A DNA stretch of 64,000 nt from Paractinoplanes toevensis (GCF_018332695.1 NZ_BOQN01000071.1:1-64000), one strand, 5' to 3'; counted from the stretch's first letter, positions 16,523-25,399 are shown. Notes: a model not told the origin generated them from the letters alone. Program-made: numbers and translations.

Positions 16523-17553
16523 GTGTCTTCACCCTTCCGCAGGCGGCCAAGGAAGCGGCGCTGGTGTCGCAGCTTTCGGCCCTGACCGAGCATCACCGCC
16601 TGGCCTGCGAGCCCTACGCCCGGATCCTGGCCGCCGCCGGCTTCGAGAAGGCGGAGACGGTCGCCGACCTGCCCTGGCTGCCGGTCCGGCTGTTCAAGAA
16701 CCTCGAGCTCAAAAGCATCCCGGACGACGAGGTCTTCAAGGTGCTGACCTCGAGCGGCACCACCGGCGAGGTCAGCAAGATCTACCTGGACAAGCACGCG
16801 GCCGCCGAACAGACCCGCCGGCTCGGCGCCACCGTGCAGACCGTGCTCGGCCCCAAACGGCTGCCGATGCTGCTGGTCGACACCAAAGCGATGCTCAAGG
16901 ACCGCCGCTCGTTCTCGGCCCGCGGCGCCGGCGTGCTCGGCATGTCCACCTTCGGGCGCGACCACGTGTGGGCGCTCGACAACGACGGGCAGGTCGACCT
17001 CGACGCCATCCGCGGTTTCCTGGAGAAGCACGGCGCCCAGCCGTTCCTGATCTTCGGCTTCACCTACCTGGTCTGGCTGCACCTCTACGAGGTCGCCCGG
17101 GACAACGGGCTCGATCTGAGCAACGGCATCCTGATCCACTCCGGCGGCTGGAAGAAGCTGATCGACCAGGCCGTCTCACCGTCAGAATTTCGCGAGCGCC
17201 TGGCCGGGGTAGGCCTGACCAACGTGCACAACTACTACGGCATGGTCGAGCAGATCGGCACGGTCTTCCTGGAAGGACCCTCGGGTGGCTCGCTCTACTG
17301 CCCCGACTTCGCCGACGTGGTCGTTCGCGACCCGCAGACCTGGCGGGAACTCCCGCCCGGCGAGCCCGGCCTGCTCGAGGTGCTGAGCACGCTGCCCACC
17401 TCGTACCCCGGGCACGTGCTGCTGACCGAAGACCTCGGCGTGGTGCACGGCATCGACGACGGCGACTGGCCCGGCAAACGCTTCTCGGTGCTCGGGCGAC
17501 TGCCCCGGGCCGAGGCGCGCGGCTGCTCCGACACGTACCGGGAGGCGGCATGA
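16519..17553 (+). CDS. LuxE-family acyl-protein synthetase
   Basis: Member of the LuxE acyl-protein synthetase family (PF04443), 344 residues, near the 370 of bioluminescent LuxE. In Vibrio and Photobacterium LuxE adenylates a fatty acid and transfers it to its own C-terminal cysteine, then to the reductase LuxC. The adenylation loop SSGTTGEVSK (78-87) and the NYYGMVEQIGTVF block are clear. Cys336, nine residues from the end in RGCSDTY, is at the place of the acyl-accepting cysteine. GTG 16519 overlaps the ligase stop. No luciferase genes are near, so the role differs from light production. Confidence 0.85.
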   Translation: MSVFTLPQAAKEAALVSQLSALTEHHRLACEPYARILAAAGFEKAETVADLPWLPVRLFKNLELKSIPDDEVFKVLTSSGTTGEVSKIYLDKHAAAEQTRRLGATVQTVLGPKRLPMLLVDTKAMLKDRRSFSARGAGVLGMSTFGRDHVWALDNDGQVDLDAIRGFLEKHGAQPFLIFGFTYLVWLHLYEVARDNGLDLSNGILIHSGGWKKLIDQAVSPSEFRERLAGVGLTNVHNYYGMVEQIGTVFLEGPSGGSLYCPDFADVVVRDPQTWRELPPGEPGLLEVLSTLPTSYPGHVLLTEDLGVVHGIDDGDWPGKRFSVLGRLPRAEARGCSDTYREAA

Positions 17554-17617
17554 CCGAGCGAAGCGAGCGTCAGGATCGCGGTTTTGGTCTTTCGGTTTTT
17601 CCCGAAGGGAGGACGGC

Positions 17618-18802
17618 GTGATCAAGTTCAGGTTCGGTGCTCAGGGTGACCTCACCGCCCCGGTCGACGACCGCCTCACCGTCGGTGACCAGCGGGTCGT
17701 CGACTTCCTGGCCAAGGTCGCCCGCAAGCTGCTCGCGCCCGCGGTCGCCCGCCGGCACCCCGAGCTGGGCTCGCTCGGCTACTTCCTGCGCCCCGCCGAA
17801 CTGCACCGGGCGATCGCCCGGATGCAGCGGGACGACGCGATCACCTTCCCGCGCGGCAACGTCTTCCACGTGCCGCCGGCCAACGTCGACACCATCTTCG
17901 TGTACTCATGGGCGCTGTCCGCGCTGGCCGGCAACCACAACGTCGTACGCATCTCGGAACGCTCGGCCACCGCGGCCGACACCATCCTCGAAGCGCTCAA
18001 CGAGGTGCTGACCGACGCCGACCCGGTGATCGGCCGCACCCAGCGCATGATCACCTACGGCCGGGACGACGCGATCACCGCGGCGCTGAGCCGGTGGTGC
18101 GACCTACGGGTGATCTGGGGCGGCGACACCGCGGTCGAGGCGATCCGCAAGCACCCGCTGCGGCCGTCGGCCCGCGACCTCACCTTCCCGGACCGTACGT
18201 CGTGGGCCGCGCTCTCGGCCGACGGCTGGCGGGCAGCCTCGCCCGCGGCCCGCCGTGACGCCGTGGTCGGCTTCTCCAACGACGCCTACTGGTTCGACCA
18301 GGCCGCCTGCTCGTCCCCGCGCACGATCTTCCTGGTCGGCACCGACACCGGCGACGTGCGGGCCGAGTTCGTCGAGCTGCTGCTGGAGGTGGTCGACCAG
18401 CGCGGCTGGGCGGTCGACGCGGCGATGGCGGTGGAGAAGCGGGTCAACGCGTACGGGATGGCCGCCACCGGCGCGATCTCGGCGATGTCGTTCCCGGCCA
18501 ACGCGGTCACCGAGATGTCCCTGACCGCGGTGCCGGACGCACCGCGGCGCTGGATCGGCGCCGGCGCGTTCCCGTTCGCCGAGGTCGGCTCGCTGCTCGA
18601 CCTGGTGCCGGCGATGAACCGGCAGGACCAGACGTTCAGCCACTTCGGCTTCACCCCCAGCCAACTGCGGGAGTTCGCCCTGGCCCTGGGAGGGCGCGGA
18701 GTCGACCGAATCGTCCCGTTCGGCCAGGCCCTGACCTTCGGCTCGATCTGGGACGGCTACGACCTGCCCCACGAGTTCACCCGCCTGACCACGATCGCCT
18801 GA
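17618..18802 (+). CDS. LuxC-family acyl-CoA/acyl-protein reductase
   Basis: Reductase of the LuxC family (PF05893, aldehyde dehydrogenase-like), 394 residues against about 480 for bioluminescent LuxC. It reduces an activated acyl group to an aldehyde with NADPH. Cys231 in FDQAACSSPRTIF is the expected catalytic nucleophile; the ACSSP context is characteristic. The C-terminal HFGFTPSQLREFA and RIVPFGQAL segments are also family-like. GTG 17618 has a strong GAAGGGAGG site upstream. The 64-bp gap after the LuxE-like gene is the only break in this five-gene operon. The expected substrate is the acyl group delivered by the LuxE-like protein. Confidence 0.86.
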   Translation: MIKFRFGAQGDLTAPVDDRLTVGDQRVVDFLAKVARKLLAPAVARRHPELGSLGYFLRPAELHRAIARMQRDDAITFPRGNVFHVPPANVDTIFVYSWALSALAGNHNVVRISERSATAADTILEALNEVLTDADPVIGRTQRMITYGRDDAITAALSRWCDLRVIWGGDTAVEAIRKHPLRPSARDLTFPDRTSWAALSADGWRAASPAARRDAVVGFSNDAYWFDQAACSSPRTIFLVGTDTGDVRAEFVELLLEVVDQRGWAVDAAMAVEKRVNAYGMAATGAISAMSFPANAVTEMSLTAVPDAPRRWIGAGAFPFAEVGSLLDLVPAMNRQDQTFSHFGFTPSQLREFALALGGRGVDRIVPFGQALTFGSIWDGYDLPHEFTRLTTIA

Positions 18803-18967
18803 CCCAGGGGTCCCCCGCTGCCTCACCCGCGAGGAGATCCCCAAGCCCCGCTCTAAAGCCCAGCCACAAACGGACCGGAAGCCCTCCGGCAGGCGGATCT
18901 CCGAGCGCCCGGCCGGGGTCCGGGGCAGCGCTCCGAAGGAGGGCCCCCGCAAAACAGGCCCCCGAAC

Positions 18968-18983
18968 GTAGGGTTAGCCCTAC
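18968..18983. promoter_or_regulatory. Inverted repeat upstream of the DesK-type kinase gene
   Basis: GTAGGG (18968-18973) and CCCTAC (18978-18983) form a perfect 6-bp inverted repeat around TTAG, 41 bp ahead of the kinase start. Response regulators of the DesR/LiaR type often bind such repeats at their own promoters and at neighbouring transporter operons, so autoregulation by the adjacent response regulator is plausible. No terminator is clear between the LuxC-like gene and this site. Confidence 0.45.
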
Positions 18984-19024
18984 CGAGGATCCGGCAGGCA
19001 GCGGGATCGGATGGGAGGCCACCG

Positions 19025-20347
19025 ATGCCTAGCGTCGAAGACATGACAACGACCTACGCCGAAGCCGCTGCCGCGCCCGTCCGTCGCGCCGGGGTCCTGC
19101 GCCAGATCGGCCTCGATACCCAGTACGTTCTGCTCGGCTTCCCGCTCGGCATCATCGCGATCTCGCTGTGCATGCCGCTGTTCTGGCTCGGTGTGGGTAC
19201 CAGCATCATCTGGATCGGCCTGCCCATCCTGATGGCGACCATGTATGTGGCGCGTGGCCTGGCCACGCTCGAACGCGCCCGAATCGGCCCGATCTTCCAG
19301 CGGCAGATCCAGCATCCGTATTACAAGAAGCGGCCCGGCGCGACCCCGATCGGCAAGCTGCTCACCCCGCTCACCGATGGGCAGAGCTGGCTCGACCTGG
19401 TGCACGGCATCTTCCGGTTCATCCCCAGCACGATCGCCTTCGTCTTCGTGATCACCTGGTGGTCGGGCGCGATCGGCGGCCTCTCCTGGGGCCTGTGGGG
19501 ATGGTCGCTGCCGGACGGACCGGACGACCAGGACCTGCCCGAGCTGCTCGGCTTCGACGGCAGCTATGGCACCCGGGTCGCGTTCTACCTGGCCATGGGC
19601 GTCTTCTTCGCCGGCACGCTGTATTGGGTGGTTCGCGCGGCGGCACTGCTGGAGGCGTACTTCGCGAAGGGTCTGCTCTGTGGGGTCAACGACCTGCGTA
19701 ACCAGGTCGCCGCGGCGAACGCCGCCCGCGAGGTCGCCCAGCAGCAGAAAGCCGCCGCCGTCTCGGCCGAGGCCACCGCGCTGCGCCGGCTCGAACGCGA
19801 CATCCACGACGGGCCGCAGCAGCGCCTGGTCCGGCTGGCCATGGACCTGGGCCGAGCCGAGCAGCAGTTCGCCACCGACCCCGACGCGGCCCGCGCGACG
19901 GTCGCCGAGGCGCTGACCCAGACCCGGGAGACCCTCGACGAGCTGCGCGCCCTGTCCCGCGGCATCGCCCCGCCGATCCTGGTCGACCGTGGTCTGCAGG
20001 CCGCCCTGACCGCCCTGGCCGGCCGCTGCACCATCCCGGTCGATCTGGACGCGCCGCAGTTCGAGCGGCTCGACCCGGCCGTCGAGTCGACCGCCTACTT
20101 CGTGGTCGCCGAGGCCCTGACCAACGTGGCGAAGCACAGCAACGCCACCGAGGTGCAGGTCAGCGTGCAGCGGGCCAGCGCCGGCCTGCTGGTGGAGGTC
20201 GCCGACAACGGCGTGGGTGGCGCCAGCCTGGCCAAGGGGCACGGCCTCGCCGGGCTGGAGGACCGGGTCATGGCCGCGGGTGGCGTCCTGGGCGTGGACA
20301 GCCCGATCGGTGGAGGGACACGGCTCACCGCGGCGCTGCCGATCTGA
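19025..20347 (+). CDS. Sensor histidine kinase, DesK/NarX (HPK7) type
   Basis: Membrane histidine kinase of 440 residues. Residues about 30-210 form a sensor with two membrane pairs (about 33-75 and 130-205) and little outside the membrane. A coiled-coil follows at about 222-255, rich in Ala/Gln. The HisKA_3 site is His261 in RRLERDIHDGPQQRL, and the ATP-binding domain has EALTNVAKHS (N box) and DNGVGG (G1 box). ATG 19025 follows GGGAGG; the ATG six codons later is possible. It precedes its response regulator by 12 bp, and an MMPL transporter follows. Kinases of this group with MMPL partners often sense membrane or envelope stress; that is inference here. Confidence 0.9.
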   Translation: MPSVEDMTTTYAEAAAAPVRRAGVLRQIGLDTQYVLLGFPLGIIAISLCMPLFWLGVGTSIIWIGLPILMATMYVARGLATLERARIGPIFQRQIQHPYYKKRPGATPIGKLLTPLTDGQSWLDLVHGIFRFIPSTIAFVFVITWWSGAIGGLSWGLWGWSLPDGPDDQDLPELLGFDGSYGTRVAFYLAMGVFFAGTLYWVVRAAALLEAYFAKGLLCGVNDLRNQVAAANAAREVAQQQKAAAVSAEATALRRLERDIHDGPQQRLVRLAMDLGRAEQQFATDPDAARATVAEALTQTRETLDELRALSRGIAPPILVDRGLQAALTALAGRCTIPVDLDAPQFERLDPAVESTAYFVVAEALTNVAKHSNATEVQVSVQRASAGLLVEVADNGVGGASLAKGHGLAGLEDRVMAAGGVLGVDSPIGGGTRLTAALPI

Positions 20348-20359
20348 CAGCATGGCGGC

Positions 20360-21004
20360 ATGCGAGTGGTTATTGCCGATGACGCGGTGCTGTTGCGCGA
20401 GGGACTGATCAGGCTCGTCGAGGAGAACGGCCACACCGTGGTGTCGGCCGTCGGCGACGGGCCTGCCCTCGTGTCGGCGATCCTCGAGCACCGGCCGGAC
20501 GTGTCCATCGTGGACGTTCGGATGCCGCCCTCGCACACCGACGAGGGCTTGCGTGCCGCCGTCGAGGCCCGCTCCAAGATCCCGGGCAGCCCGATTCTCG
20601 TGCTTTCCCAATACGTCGAGGTCTCGTACGCCGATGACCTGCTGGCCGACCGCGCGGGCGCGGTCGGCTATCTGCTCAAGGACCGGGTTTCCCAGGTCGC
20701 CGAGTTCCTCGACGCTCTGCGCCGGGTGGCTACCGGCGGCACCGTGCTCGACCCCGAGGTGGTCGGCCAGCTGCTGGTCCGCCGTCGCCGGGACGACCCG
20801 CTGGCCAGCCTCACCCCGCGCGAGCGCGAGGTGCTGGGCCTGATGGCCGAGGGCATGTCCAACACCGCGATCGCCCGCAAGATGGTCGTCACCGACGGCG
20901 CGGTGGAGAAGCACGTCCGCAACATCTTCACCAAACTCGACCTGCACCAGGACGAGGAACAGCACCGCCGGGTGCTGGCAGTGCTGGCCTACCTGCAGGG
21001 GTAG
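20360..21004 (+). CDS. Response regulator, NarL/LuxR type
   Basis: A 214-residue response regulator. The receiver domain spans about 1-120 with acidic DD at 7-8, phospho-acceptor Asp52 in IVDVRMP and the conserved Lys in LLKDRV. The C-terminal LuxR helix-turn-helix (about 148-205) contains LTPREREVLGLMAEG and NTAIARKMVVTDGAVEKHV. It is the partner of the kinase 12 bp upstream. Its probable targets are this operon, including the MMPL gene next to it, and perhaps the inverted repeat at 18968-18983. Start ATG 20360 gives the canonical MRVVIADD. Confidence 0.92.
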   Translation: MRVVIADDAVLLREGLIRLVEENGHTVVSAVGDGPALVSAILEHRPDVSIVDVRMPPSHTDEGLRAAVEARSKIPGSPILVLSQYVEVSYADDLLADRAGAVGYLLKDRVSQVAEFLDALRRVATGGTVLDPEVVGQLLVRRRRDDPLASLTPREREVLGLMAEGMSNTAIARKMVVTDGAVEKHVRNIFTKLDLHQDEEQHRRVLAVLAYLQG

Positions 21005-21075
21005 TGCTAGCACCACCACGAAGACGGCAGCCTGCTTCATCGAGACTGGTCTCCCCGATCCATAGCGTTTTCCCC

Positions 21076-23220
21076 ATGACGCAGGGGGAGAACGTAAAGG
21101 GAATCGCGGCTCGGGCCGCGATGTGGAGCGCCCGGCACCGGGCGCTCGCGATCCTCGGCTGGATCGCTTTCGTGATCGGCGTGACCGTCCTCAGCGGGCA
21201 GATCGGCACCCATCAGGCGACCGACGCCGACCAGGGGCACGGCGACTCGGGCAAAGCCGACCGGATCGTGGCGGCGGCCGGTTTCCCGGTGCAGCCGGCC
21301 GGCGAGATGGTGATCGTGCAGAATCGGACCGGCAGCGACCGGGCCGCCGCGCTCACCGACCTCGCCAGGCAGCTGAAGGTCACCAGCAACGTGACCGGCG
21401 TGCAGGCACCGATCGAGTCGCCCGACAAGAAGTCGTCGCTGATCACCTTCAGCATCTCCGGCGACCCCGACACCGCCAAGGACCGGGTTTCCCCGGCCCT
21501 GGACACCGTGGCCAAGGTGCAGACCGCGCATCCGGATCTCTACATCGCCGAGGGCGGCGACGCGAGCGGTGACAAGCTGATCGGCGACGACCTCGACGAG
21601 GGTCTGTCCCGGCTGGGGATGCTGTCCATCCCGGTGACCCTGGGCATTCTGCTGATCGCCTTCGGCGCGGTGGTGGCGGCGCTGCTGCCGGTCGCGCTGG
21701 CGATCACGGCCGTGGTAGCGGCGGTCGGCCTGCTCGCCGCGGCCAGCCGGTTCGCGCCCACGGTCGACACCACGATGCACGTGATGCTGCTGGTCGGGCT
21801 GGCGGTCGGGGTCGACTACTGCCTCTTCTACATCCGGCGGGAGCGGGACGAGCGGCGTAACGGCGCCGATCCGCATCGCGCCCTGCTGATTGCCGCGCAG
21901 ACCTCGGGCCGGTCGATCTGGATCTCCGGTCTCACCGTGATCGTGGCGATGGCCGGCATGTTCCTGACCTTCGACACCACCTTCGTGAGCTTCGCGATCG
22001 GCACCATCCTGGTGGTCGCGACGACCGTGCTGGGTTCGCTCACCGTGCTGCCGGCCATGCTGTCGGCGCTCGGCGACAAGGTCGACGCCGTCAAGATTCC
22101 CGGGCTCTACCGTCGCCGCAGCGACGGCCGGTTCTGGAACGCGTTCCTCGGCCTGGTCCTGGCCAAGCCGCTGATCTCGACGATCGTGGCGGTCGGCGCG
22201 CTGGCCGCGATCGCCGCTCCGGCGCTGGACCTGCGCACCAAGGCCGAGGGCATCGAGGACCTCCCGCCGAACGCGTCGATCGTGCAGGCGTTCAAGGCGG
22301 TGGACGAGGCCTTCCCGAGCAAGACGTCACCGGCCGAGGTGGTGGTGCCGGCCGCGGTACCGAAGCAGCAGTTGGCGACGTTCACCAAGGCGGTCGAGAA
22401 CAGCGGGGGGAAGCTCACCGGCCCGGTCGAGACCAGGGTCAACCCGGCCGGGACGGTAACCGTGATCTCGCTCGGGCTGGTCGGCGACGACGCGCTCGAC
22501 GTGTTGCGCAAGCAGGTGGTGCCGACGACCTTCGGTAAGGATGCCCTGGTCGCGGGGGAGAGGGCGGGGAACGCCGATTTCAACGCGCGGCTCGACGCGA
22601 GCATGCCGTGGGTGTTCGGCTTCGTGCTCGGCCTGGCCTTCCTGCTCCTGCTGGTGTCGTTCCGCTCGGTGGTCGTGGCGATCACCGGCGTGGTGCTCAA
22701 CCTGCTCTCGGTGGCTGCCGCCTACGGCATGCTGGTCTGGGTCTTCCAGTACGGGCACTTCGAGAAGCAGTTGCAGTTCCAGGCCTCGCCGGGGATCACC
22801 AACTGGATGCCGCTCTTCCTTTTCATCATCCTGTTCGGCCTTTCGATGGACTACCACGTCTTCGTGCTGAGCCGGATCCGCGAGGGGCACGACCGGGGCC
22901 TGTCCACCCGGGAGGCGGTGCGTGAGGGCATCGGCCGTACGGCCGGCGTCATCACCAGCGCCGCGGTGGTGATGGTGGCGGTGTTCTCGCTGTTCGCGAC
23001 GCTTCCGCTGGCCTCGACCAAGCAGCTGGGCATCGGCCTGGCCGCCGCGGTCCTGTTGGACGCGACGATCATCCGGGCGGTGCTGCTGCCGGCCGTGATG
23101 GCTCTGCTCGGCGAGCGCAACTGGTGGTTGCCGCGGTGGCTGGGCTGGCTGCCGCAGATCGCGCACGAGCCGCCGCCGGCGGCCACGCCGGACCGGGAGC
23201 GTGCGCTGGCGGGGGTCTGA
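21076..23220 (+). CDS. MMPL/RND-family membrane transporter
   Basis: Transporter of 714 residues with two MMPL modules (PF03176). Each has an extracytoplasmic loop of roughly 130-190 residues followed by a bundle of five to six helices; the segment VGLAVGVDYCLFYIRRERDE in the first and LFGLSMDYHVFVLSRIREG in the second are family hallmarks with the GxxxDY proton-relay motif. Such proteins export lipids, siderophores or drugs in actinomycetes. ATG 21076 is chosen; GTG/ATG choices upstream begin in non-homologous sequence, and ATG 21121 (MWSARHRA) is also possible. It follows the two-component pair by 71 bp and is its likely target. Confidence 0.88.
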   Translation: MTQGENVKGIAARAAMWSARHRALAILGWIAFVIGVTVLSGQIGTHQATDADQGHGDSGKADRIVAAAGFPVQPAGEMVIVQNRTGSDRAAALTDLARQLKVTSNVTGVQAPIESPDKKSSLITFSISGDPDTAKDRVSPALDTVAKVQTAHPDLYIAEGGDASGDKLIGDDLDEGLSRLGMLSIPVTLGILLIAFGAVVAALLPVALAITAVVAAVGLLAAASRFAPTVDTTMHVMLLVGLAVGVDYCLFYIRRERDERRNGADPHRALLIAAQTSGRSIWISGLTVIVAMAGMFLTFDTTFVSFAIGTILVVATTVLGSLTVLPAMLSALGDKVDAVKIPGLYRRRSDGRFWNAFLGLVLAKPLISTIVAVGALAAIAAPALDLRTKAEGIEDLPPNASIVQAFKAVDEAFPSKTSPAEVVVPAAVPKQQLATFTKAVENSGGKLTGPVETRVNPAGTVTVISLGLVGDDALDVLRKQVVPTTFGKDALVAGERAGNADFNARLDASMPWVFGFVLGLAFLLLLVSFRSVVVAITGVVLNLLSVAAAYGMLVWVFQYGHFEKQLQFQASPGITNWMPLFLFIILFGLSMDYHVFVLSRIREGHDRGLSTREAVREGIGRTAGVITSAAVVMVAVFSLFATLPLASTKQLGIGLAAAVLLDATIIRAVLLPAVMALLGERNWWLPRWLGWLPQIAHEPPPAATPDRERALAGV

Positions 23221-23230
23221 CCAGCACGGA

Positions 23231-23272
23231 CCGATCCGGTGCGAGATGGGGGCATATCTCGCACCGGATCGG
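23231..23272. terminator. Perfect 17-bp inverted repeat after the MMPL gene
   Basis: CCGATCCGGTGCGAGAT (23231-23247) is repeated in exact inverse at 23256-23272 around an 8-base loop, 10 bp past the MMPL stop codon. It lacks a U-tract, but position and strength suit an actinomycete terminator for the kinase-regulator-MMPL operon. A 17-bp perfect arm is longer than needed, so an operator or processing role is also possible. Confidence 0.6.
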
Positions 23273-23308
23273 CTTGGTGCGATCGGGGCAGTCATGGCGG
23301 CGCTGACC

Positions 23309-23328
23309 CCGATCCGACCGCGGATCGG
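23309..23328. repeat. 8-bp inverted repeat reusing the CCGATCCG core
   Basis: CCGATCCG (23309-23316) and CGGATCGG (23321-23328) face each other across ACCG. The same 8-mer forms the outer part of the larger hairpin at 23231-23272, so the octamer occurs four times within 100 bp. This could be a second terminator or a duplicated protein-binding half-site. Confidence 0.45.
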
Positions 23329-23567
23329 CCCTGGGGGAGGGTCGGTCCACGGGCGCTTACGAGGATTATTCATATTGCTGAACGTCCACTGAAAGTGGGT
23401 GGGCAAACCGACAGATCCGGCAATCGACAAAAGCCATTAAATCTGCAGTTCGGCAAAAATTAACCCTTGGGTGGTACGTTTCCGCGTCGACCTGACGGGC
23501 TTCATTCGGGGCGGAAGCGTAATTGTTATGTGGGGCTCTCGCCCCTTGAAGACAGAGAGGCAGATGC

Positions 23568-25397
23568 ATGTCGGACACCGCTGCTCTGGTCCCCACCCAG
23601 GGCACCGATTATGCCGCCGCCCTGGCGGCCCCACCGGTGTCCAACCTGCGGCGCATCGGCGGCGAGATGTTCGCCTGGACCGACCACAACCCGGTGCGCG
23701 GTGCCCTCCTACGTCACCTGGCCACCCAGTTCGCCGGCCCCGGCCGCCGCGTGCTGGTCGCCGGTCCGCACGCTGACGACCTCGTCACGGCGCTGACCGA
23801 CGGCGGCGCGACGGTCTCCTGGCTGATCCGCTCGCTCGGCGACGCCGAGAACACCGCCCGCGAGCACCCGAAGGTCACCGTGCTGGCCGGCACCATCGTC
23901 AAGCTCGACCCCGAGGAGAAGTTCGACCTGGTCGTGGCGGCCGACGGCGTCGAGCGGCTGAACTCGACCGAGGGCGACCAGATGTCCGCCGGCGAGCTGC
24001 TCGACCGGCTCGCCGAGGCGGTCCGCCCCGACGGCGTGCTGCTGCTCGCGCACGACAACCACCTCGGCGTGCACCACACCGTCCGGCTCCAGCCCGGCGC
24101 CCGCGAGGCGGAGACCGCGGCGTGGTACCCGCTGGACGACCACGACCCGCACCGCCCGGCGTCGAGCGAGCAGCTCACCGACCGTCTGACCGCCGCCGGC
24201 CTGACCGTCGACGTCACCTACGCCGCGTTTCCCGAGCCGGCGGCGCCGACCGTCCTGGTCGGACCGGCGCTGCTCGGCAACATCGGCTCGCCGCTGCGCC
24301 CGCGCCTGGGGACCGCCCTCGCGCAGGCGTTCGCCCTCGGCTACCGCGGCCGCGCGGTCCTCAGCGACCCGCGCCGGCTGGTCCACCGGGCCCTGCGGGC
24401 CGGTGCCGAGGGCACGATCGCACCGTCGTGGCTGGTCATCGCGCGGGCGCCCGGCGCGAGCGCCGCCCCGCCCATCCCCGGAGATGAGCTCTTGGTGGGC
24501 GACGTGCGCGGCACCTTCGCGTACGCGGTGAGCACCGCCGACGACGGCAAGGTCCGCACCGAGGTGCTCGCCTCCCTGGAGGAGCCGACCGAGCGCGACG
24601 GCCTGCGCCGCGTCGCGCAGCCGAGCGCCCCCGGCGCCGACACCGGTTACGTGCTGGAGGAGCGACTGCTGCACCTGTGCGCGACGGCCGGCCTGGCCGA
24701 GTTGCGCGGCGAACTGGCCCGCTTCGAGTCGTGGCTGCGGGGACAGGCCGCCGACGACACGCTGTCCGGCCCGGTCGCGCTGGCCGGTCTGGCCGACGTG
24801 TTCATCACCCCGTCCGGGCTGACGCTGCTGCCCACCCGGTGGGAGCCGATCGAGCCGGTGCCGCTGGACACCGCGCTGGTCCGGGCGCTCTGGGAGTTCG
24901 CGGTCCAGCTGATCACCTCAGCCCAGCCGCACCCCTGGCCGATCAGTTCGAGCGCCGTCGACCTGACCGCGACCATGCTCGGCATGGTCGGGCGGGGCAT
25001 CTCCGACACCGAGGTCCGTGCCGCCGTCGACCTGCACGTGCTGCGGGAGGCCGCCGACCTCGACCTGAGCCTGGCCGCCCAGCAGGCCCTCACGCTGCAG
25101 CTGCTCGCCGTGACGCCGGGCACCGCCCCGGTCGACATCGAGGGCTTCCGGGAGCTGTCCGAGGCACTGTGGCGGCAGCGCTACCAGGCCAGTCACCTGC
25201 TCGCGCTGATGGAATGGACCGAGCAGATCATCCAGTCCCGGGACAACGCACTCAGCCGGATGGACCGGGAGATCCAGTTCTACCGCAGCGGCCCGGCCGG
25301 CAAGGCCATCGTGATGGCGCGGGAGGCGTACCGGGTGGTCGGCCGCGACGGCAAGAAGCTCCTGCGCAAGCGCCGCGAGCGCAAGGCCGGCAACTAG
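23568..25397 (+). CDS. Unknown protein with N-terminal methyltransferase-like domain
   Basis: I do not recognise this 609-residue protein. Residues about 40-250 have the strand-helix pattern of a class I SAM methyltransferase, with VLVAGPHADDLV (about 64-75) at motif I and FDLVVAADGVERL near motif IV. The glycine-rich loop is degenerate, so catalysis is doubtful. The middle (about 250-500) has no clear match; the C-terminus is helical and ends in a very basic tail KKLLRKRRERKAGN. There is no signal peptide. ATG 23568 follows an AGAGGCAG site and a long AT-rich leader. Placed between two halves of the pseudaminic acid locus and facing pseI, it may act on the glycan or its protein target, but that is only context. 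Confidence 0.7.
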   Translation: MSDTAALVPTQGTDYAAALAAPPVSNLRRIGGEMFAWTDHNPVRGALLRHLATQFAGPGRRVLVAGPHADDLVTALTDGGATVSWLIRSLGDAENTAREHPKVTVLAGTIVKLDPEEKFDLVVAADGVERLNSTEGDQMSAGELLDRLAEAVRPDGVLLLAHDNHLGVHHTVRLQPGAREAETAAWYPLDDHDPHRPASSEQLTDRLTAAGLTVDVTYAAFPEPAAPTVLVGPALLGNIGSPLRPRLGTALAQAFALGYRGRAVLSDPRRLVHRALRAGAEGTIAPSWLVIARAPGASAAPPIPGDELLVGDVRGTFAYAVSTADDGKVRTEVLASLEEPTERDGLRRVAQPSAPGADTGYVLEERLLHLCATAGLAELRGELARFESWLRGQAADDTLSGPVALAGLADVFITPSGLTLLPTRWEPIEPVPLDTALVRALWEFAVQLITSAQPHPWPISSSAVDLTATMLGMVGRGISDTEVRAAVDLHVLREAADLDLSLAAQQALTLQLLAVTPGTAPVDIEGFRELSEALWRQRYQASHLLALMEWTEQIIQSRDNALSRMDREIQFYRSGPAGKAIVMAREAYRVVGRDGKKLLRKRRERKAGN

Positions 25398-25399
25398 TC

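Larger units (their letters stand above)
23221..23567. other. Intergenic region with hairpins and an AT-rich promoter segment
   Basis: No convincing gene is seen in these 347 bases. The first 110 hold two perfect inverted repeats (listed separately). From about 23360 to 23470 the sequence is unusually AT-rich for this window and is the probable promoter region of the unknown gene at 23568. A short hairpin CCACT-gaa-AGTGG lies at 23386-23398. A second, GGGGC-tctc-GCCCC (23532-23545), is in the leader 22 bases before the start codon and could affect translation. Confidence 0.5.

Noticed and set aside
16519-18802. A bioluminescence (lux) operon
   Set aside because: Only LuxE- and LuxC-like genes are present. 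There is no luxA, luxB or luxD in the window and the neighbours are ACP and glycan genes.
23231-23328. A phage or integrative element attachment site
   Set aside because: No integrase, tRNA gene or direct repeat flanks it; the position after an operon suits termination better.
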